In this document: positions 42,496 through 44,141 of the stretch, piece by piece
Numbering within the stretch: the stretch's first letter is position 1
How the letters are laid out: each line of letters begins with the position of its first letter
Assembly: GCA_018433975.1 (NCBI GenBank)
Contig: JAHDQE010000099.1
Coordinates: 1 to 44,141, forward strand
Direction: 5' to 3'
Origin: Ornatilinea sp.
GTDB taxonomy: Bacteria > Chloroflexota > Anaerolineae > Anaerolineales > Anaerolineaceae
Length of the DNA stretch: 44,141 nt
Position numbers and translations under genes: made by a program
The notes under the pieces: generated by a model
What the model saw: only the letters and a program-made list of their open reading frames with translations
Database searches by the model: none
Told to the model about the DNA's origin: nothing

Positions 42496-44141
42496 ATGAA
42501 TAATCAACCCCAATCCGTCAAGAGAAAATTTCTCCCAGTGTTAATCGTCATTTTGCTGGGATTAAATGTTCTTTTGCTTACACAGGTCTTAAAACCATCC
42601 AATCTCAATAGCAACACTTCGCCGCTCACCCAACCAGATGCCCCTTTGATCAACCTGCTTGCGAATGAAGAAAATAACACAACCACGGAACAACCAGCCG
42701 AATCTCCCCAAAATTCTGCCTTAATACTATCTAACATTGATAAAGAAGGCGTTGTACTGTTATCATTGGCAGACGGTTATTATGCTCACCTTTTTGTATA
42801 CCAGCCTGAACAGCTCCCTTTGACTCGAATTACCAACTCTAACTGGGATGATATTCATCCTGCTATCAACCCTGCCGGAACAAAAATTGCTTACAGTTCA
42901 AAGCAAAATGGGTTCTGGGATATCTTTATTATGGATCTCTCCAACGGCAGTACCACTCAGGTAACAAATACCCCCCAATATGATGGATCGCCCTCCTGGT
43001 CACCAGATGGACAATGGCTGGCTTATGAATCTTATATAGATGACAATCTGGAGATTGTCATCCAGTCGATTGTTGATTCAGCAGAATCCGCAATCCAGTT
43101 AACCTATCAACCTGGAGCCGATCACTCTCCTTCGTGGTCACCTGAAGGCAGAAAAATTGCCTTCGTTTCCGATCGTGATGGTGAAGAAGATATCTGGCTT
43201 GCCTTTTTAGATGATTCCAAAGATCGTTTCATCAATCTCACCTCAAACGATAATGAACTTGAAAGAAACCCAAAATGGTCTCCGGACGGAACACAACTCG
43301 CATGGTCGGCGAATGTGAATGGACAAAGCAATATTTTTGTTCTGGACACCACACATCCTGATGCAGTTGCAACAAAGGTGGGCCCAGGACTCACCCCGGC
43401 CTGGAACGCAGAAGGGAATTCCATCATCGCAGAAATTTCACAGCCCAACGCTACGTTTTTGGGCGGATACAACTTGAGCTCGAATACCATTTTGATGCAG
43501 CCGGTGCCGCTTTCAGGCTCTCTGCAGGGTCTGGATTGGGAATCTGGAACTTTTGCGTCCCTGATCAAGGAATTTGATTTTCAACCCGGTGCTCAAAAGC
43601 CCATTAACCCGCTTTGGCTCCCTCAGATAAATACCAATCCCACGCCTCCTTCTAATCGCTTTGGCCTCGCTAAAATTGAAGACATTACCGCTCCTTATCC
43701 ATACCTTCACGACTCGATTGATGAATCCTTCAATCAGCTTCGTAAGTATGTTGCTTCTGAAGTGGGTTGGGATTTTCTGGCGAATTTAGAAAGCACTTAC
43801 ATGCCACTTACAGAACCGCCCACTCTGGAATTTAACCAAAATTGGTTGTACACAGGGAGAGCTTTTTCAGTAAACCCACTCACTTTGAATGCCGGTTGGA
43901 TGGCTCTTACAAAAGAAGATTTTGAGGGACAGACCTATTGGCATGTATATCTAAAAACCCGGTATCAGGATGGATCACAGGGGATACCCCTACAAATAGC
44001 GCCATGGAATATCAATGCTCGATATGACGGCAGTCCAAAATCTTATGAAGAAGGCGGAAAATTCGACCTTATTCCGGAGGGTTACTGGTTTGATTTCACA
44101 GAAGCTGCTTCCAAATTCGGTTGGGAAAGGCTGCCAGCATT
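42496..44141 (+). CDS. Membrane-anchored TolB-like (PD40) beta-propeller protein, 3' truncated
   Basis: 548 codons are open to the right edge with no stop. An amino-terminal anchor (about 12-32, FLPVLIVILLGLNVLLL) is followed by a Ser/Thr/Asn-rich linker and PD40 repeats of the TolB/WD40 kind: HPAINPAGTKIAYSS, SPSWSPDGQWLAYES, SPSWSPEGRKIAFVSDRDG and NPKWSPDGTQLAW. A different domain follows from about residue 400 (KIEDITAPYPYLHDSIDESF and on, rich in aromatic residues), which I do not recognise. It is probably an extracellular binding or scaffold protein. The ATG at 42496 is the only in-frame ATG after a stop at 42448, but it has no ribosome site. The promoter at 42408 supports it. Confidence 0.85.
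   Translation, partial: MNNQPQSVKRKFLPVLIVILLGLNVLLLTQVLKPSNLNSNTSPLTQPDAPLINLLANEENNTTTEQPAESPQNSALILSNIDKEGVVLLSLADGYYAHLFVYQPEQLPLTRITNSNWDDIHPAINPAGTKIAYSSKQNGFWDIFIMDLSNGSTTQVTNTPQYDGSPSWSPDGQWLAYESYIDDNLEIVIQSIVDSAESAIQLTYQPGADHSPSWSPEGRKIAFVSDRDGEEDIWLAFLDDSKDRFINLTSNDNELERNPKWSPDGTQLAWSANVNGQSNIFVLDTTHPDAVATKVGPGLTPAWNAEGNSIIAEISQPNATFLGGYNLSSNTILMQPVPLSGSLQGLDWESGTFASLIKEFDFQPGAQKPINPLWLPQINTNPTPPSNRFGLAKIEDITAPYPYLHDSIDESFNQLRKYVASEVGWDFLANLESTYMPLTEPPTLEFNQNWLYTGRAFSVNPLTLNAGWMALTKEDFEGQTYWHVYLKTRYQDGSQGIPLQIAPWNINARYDGSPKSYEEGGKFDLIPEGYWFDFTEAASKFGWERLPA

Overview
The window reads as chromosomal DNA of a Chloroflexota bacterium, most likely an Anaerolineae-type anaerobe. This is inferred from gene content and not from a marker tree. 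Supporting features are two copies of the YYYxG membrane domain (DUF2298, Chlor_Arch_YYY) that was named for Chloroflexi and Archaea, an archaeal-style mevalonate kinase plus isopentenyl phosphate kinase pair, a decaprenyl-phosphate phosphoribosyltransferase homologue, a DUF1015 protein, an A-type flavodiiron protein, frequent TTG starts and moderate GC. Coding density is high. No tRNA, rRNA, CRISPR array, prophage or intact insertion sequence was seen, and no gap between genes exceeds about 300 bases.

Layout. Bases 1-24471 are almost wholly on the minus strand, so the order of transcription runs from right to left: tlyA, lepA, an AglD/LPG-synthase-type membrane protein, a CDP-paratose 2-epimerase-like enzyme, a GT4 glycosyltransferase, then four very large polytopic membrane proteins (718, 1787, 852 and 572 aa), plsC, cmk, a secernin-like C69 peptidase, a large sensor histidine kinase, and the first 37 codons of rpoC, which has its own clear promoter. 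From 24589 to 28919 the plus strand carries a prenyl/housekeeping run: DPPR synthase homologue, mevalonate kinase, isopentenyl phosphate kinase, dNTPase and greA, closed by a strong terminator. A plus-strand flavodiiron protein (29034-30236) faces a minus-strand two-TM protein across a bidirectional terminator. From 38682 leftwards to 31492 lies a ribosome/secretion/DNA operon: ffh, rpsP, khpA, rimM, dprA, manC, topA. From 38913 to the right end the plus strand carries degV, a possible small transcript, a DUF1015 gene, a terminator interrupted by a 51-bp IS-end-like element, an M23 lipoprotein and a truncated beta-propeller protein.

How the parts may work together. The most interesting block is 6491-21823, which looks like an uncharacterised envelope glycan or glycolipid assembly locus. 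It combines a nucleotide-sugar epimerase, a cytosolic-face GT4 enzyme, a possible lipid transporter or synthase and four GT-C-like multipass proteins, one of which fuses a PMT-like half to a YYY half. The neighbouring plus-strand operon supplies isoprenoid precursors by the alternative mevalonate route and a polyprenyl-phosphate pentosyl lipid, the kind of donor that GT-C enzymes use. The link between the two blocks is inference from proximity and known family chemistry.
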